DNA of 64,000 nt from positions 1 through 64,000 of the forward strand of contig JALFOF010000105.1 of NCBI GenBank assembly GCA_022773825.1, given 5' to 3'. This DNA is from Prevotella sp. Its GTDB lineage: Bacteria > Bacteroidota > Bacteroidia > Bacteroidales > Bacteroidaceae. The notes below the pieces were generated by a model, which was not told where the DNA came from, searched no databases, and was given only the letters and a program-made list of their open reading frames with translations. The position numbers and the translations under genes were made by a program. Positions 63,983-64,000 of the stretch are shown one piece after another; within the stretch, counting starts at the first letter, position 1; each line of letters begins with the position of its first letter.

Positions 63983-64000
63983 ATGGCTATAACAATGGAA
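63983..64000 (+). CDS. tsf: Elongation factor Ts, first six codons (cut by window end)
   Basis: The frame ATG GCT ATA ACA ATG GAA reads MAITME, a plausible start of EF-Ts, and its position directly after rpsB supports this. EF-Ts recycles EF-Tu by nucleotide exchange. Only the first 18 bases are in the window, so the identification rests mainly on gene order. Confidence 0.75.

Overview
The window looks like chromosome from a member of the Bacteroidetes (Bacteroidales), most like Prevotella or a close relative. The reasons are: promoters with the Bacteroidetes -7 motif TAnnTTTG and an upstream TTTG about 19-20 bp away, a near absence of Shine-Dalgarno sites, a ruvA-sprA pair, DUF349 and DUF4923 proteins, TonB receptors paired with lipoproteins, a BtuG-type propeller protein, and the ribosomal order rplM-rpsI-rpsB-tsf. 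G+C is fairly high for the group. I see no phage, integrase, insertion sequence, tRNA, rRNA or CRISPR array. Species assignment is inference.

Layout. 1-603: non-coding, with the broken 5' end of a secreted-protein gene, a 43-bp tandem repeat and a small palindrome. 604-6015 (minus): asnA, aroB, dacB, nadB. 6450-14834 (minus): sprA, the giant translocon of the type IX secretion system, and ruvA. 15258-17692 (minus): a secreted nuclease and a MATE exporter. 18075-19823 (plus): a DUF349 protein. 20048-24824 (minus): TlpA-like lipoprotein, mnmA, sstT, DUF4923 protein, rsmA. 25197-30520 (plus): a flippase-like membrane protein, then a BtuB-like receptor and a BtuG-like propeller lipoprotein. 30757-33460 (plus): an ECF sigma factor, a one-helix membrane protein and a secreted protein in a tight operon. 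33569-43999 (minus): a hemicellulose group made of a CE7-type esterase, GH2 beta-galactosidase, AsmA-like protein and a GH115 alpha-glucuronidase fused to a D-2-hydroxyacid dehydrogenase. 44896-48420 (minus): outer-membrane-like protein, metallophosphoesterase, small charged protein, two chromate-transporter halves. 48757-52581 (minus): purL. 53456-61294 (plus): typA, TonB receptor, lipoprotein and sensor kinase. 62104-64000 (plus): rplM, rpsI, rpsB and the first codons of tsf.

The most striking signal is between the genes. About twelve intergenic elements are built from 8-bp units (GTTTAGTT on one arm, AACTAAAC on the other) and fold into long hairpins around a conserved core. Most sit exactly between two co-directional genes, starting within a few bases of one stop codon and ending within a few bases of the next start codon. 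The 8-bp period places TAG in all three frames after three TAG-bearing units, and the other arm forms the A-rich leader of the next gene. A second family repeats a unit with core AATCGCTATGCTTTTAC at exactly 22-bp spacing in intergenic regions. A third is a 197-bp MITE-like element with perfect 20-bp terminal inverted repeats and a stripped-down relative elsewhere in the window. These repeats, together with the dehydrogenase-GH115 fusion, are the best candidates for something undescribed.
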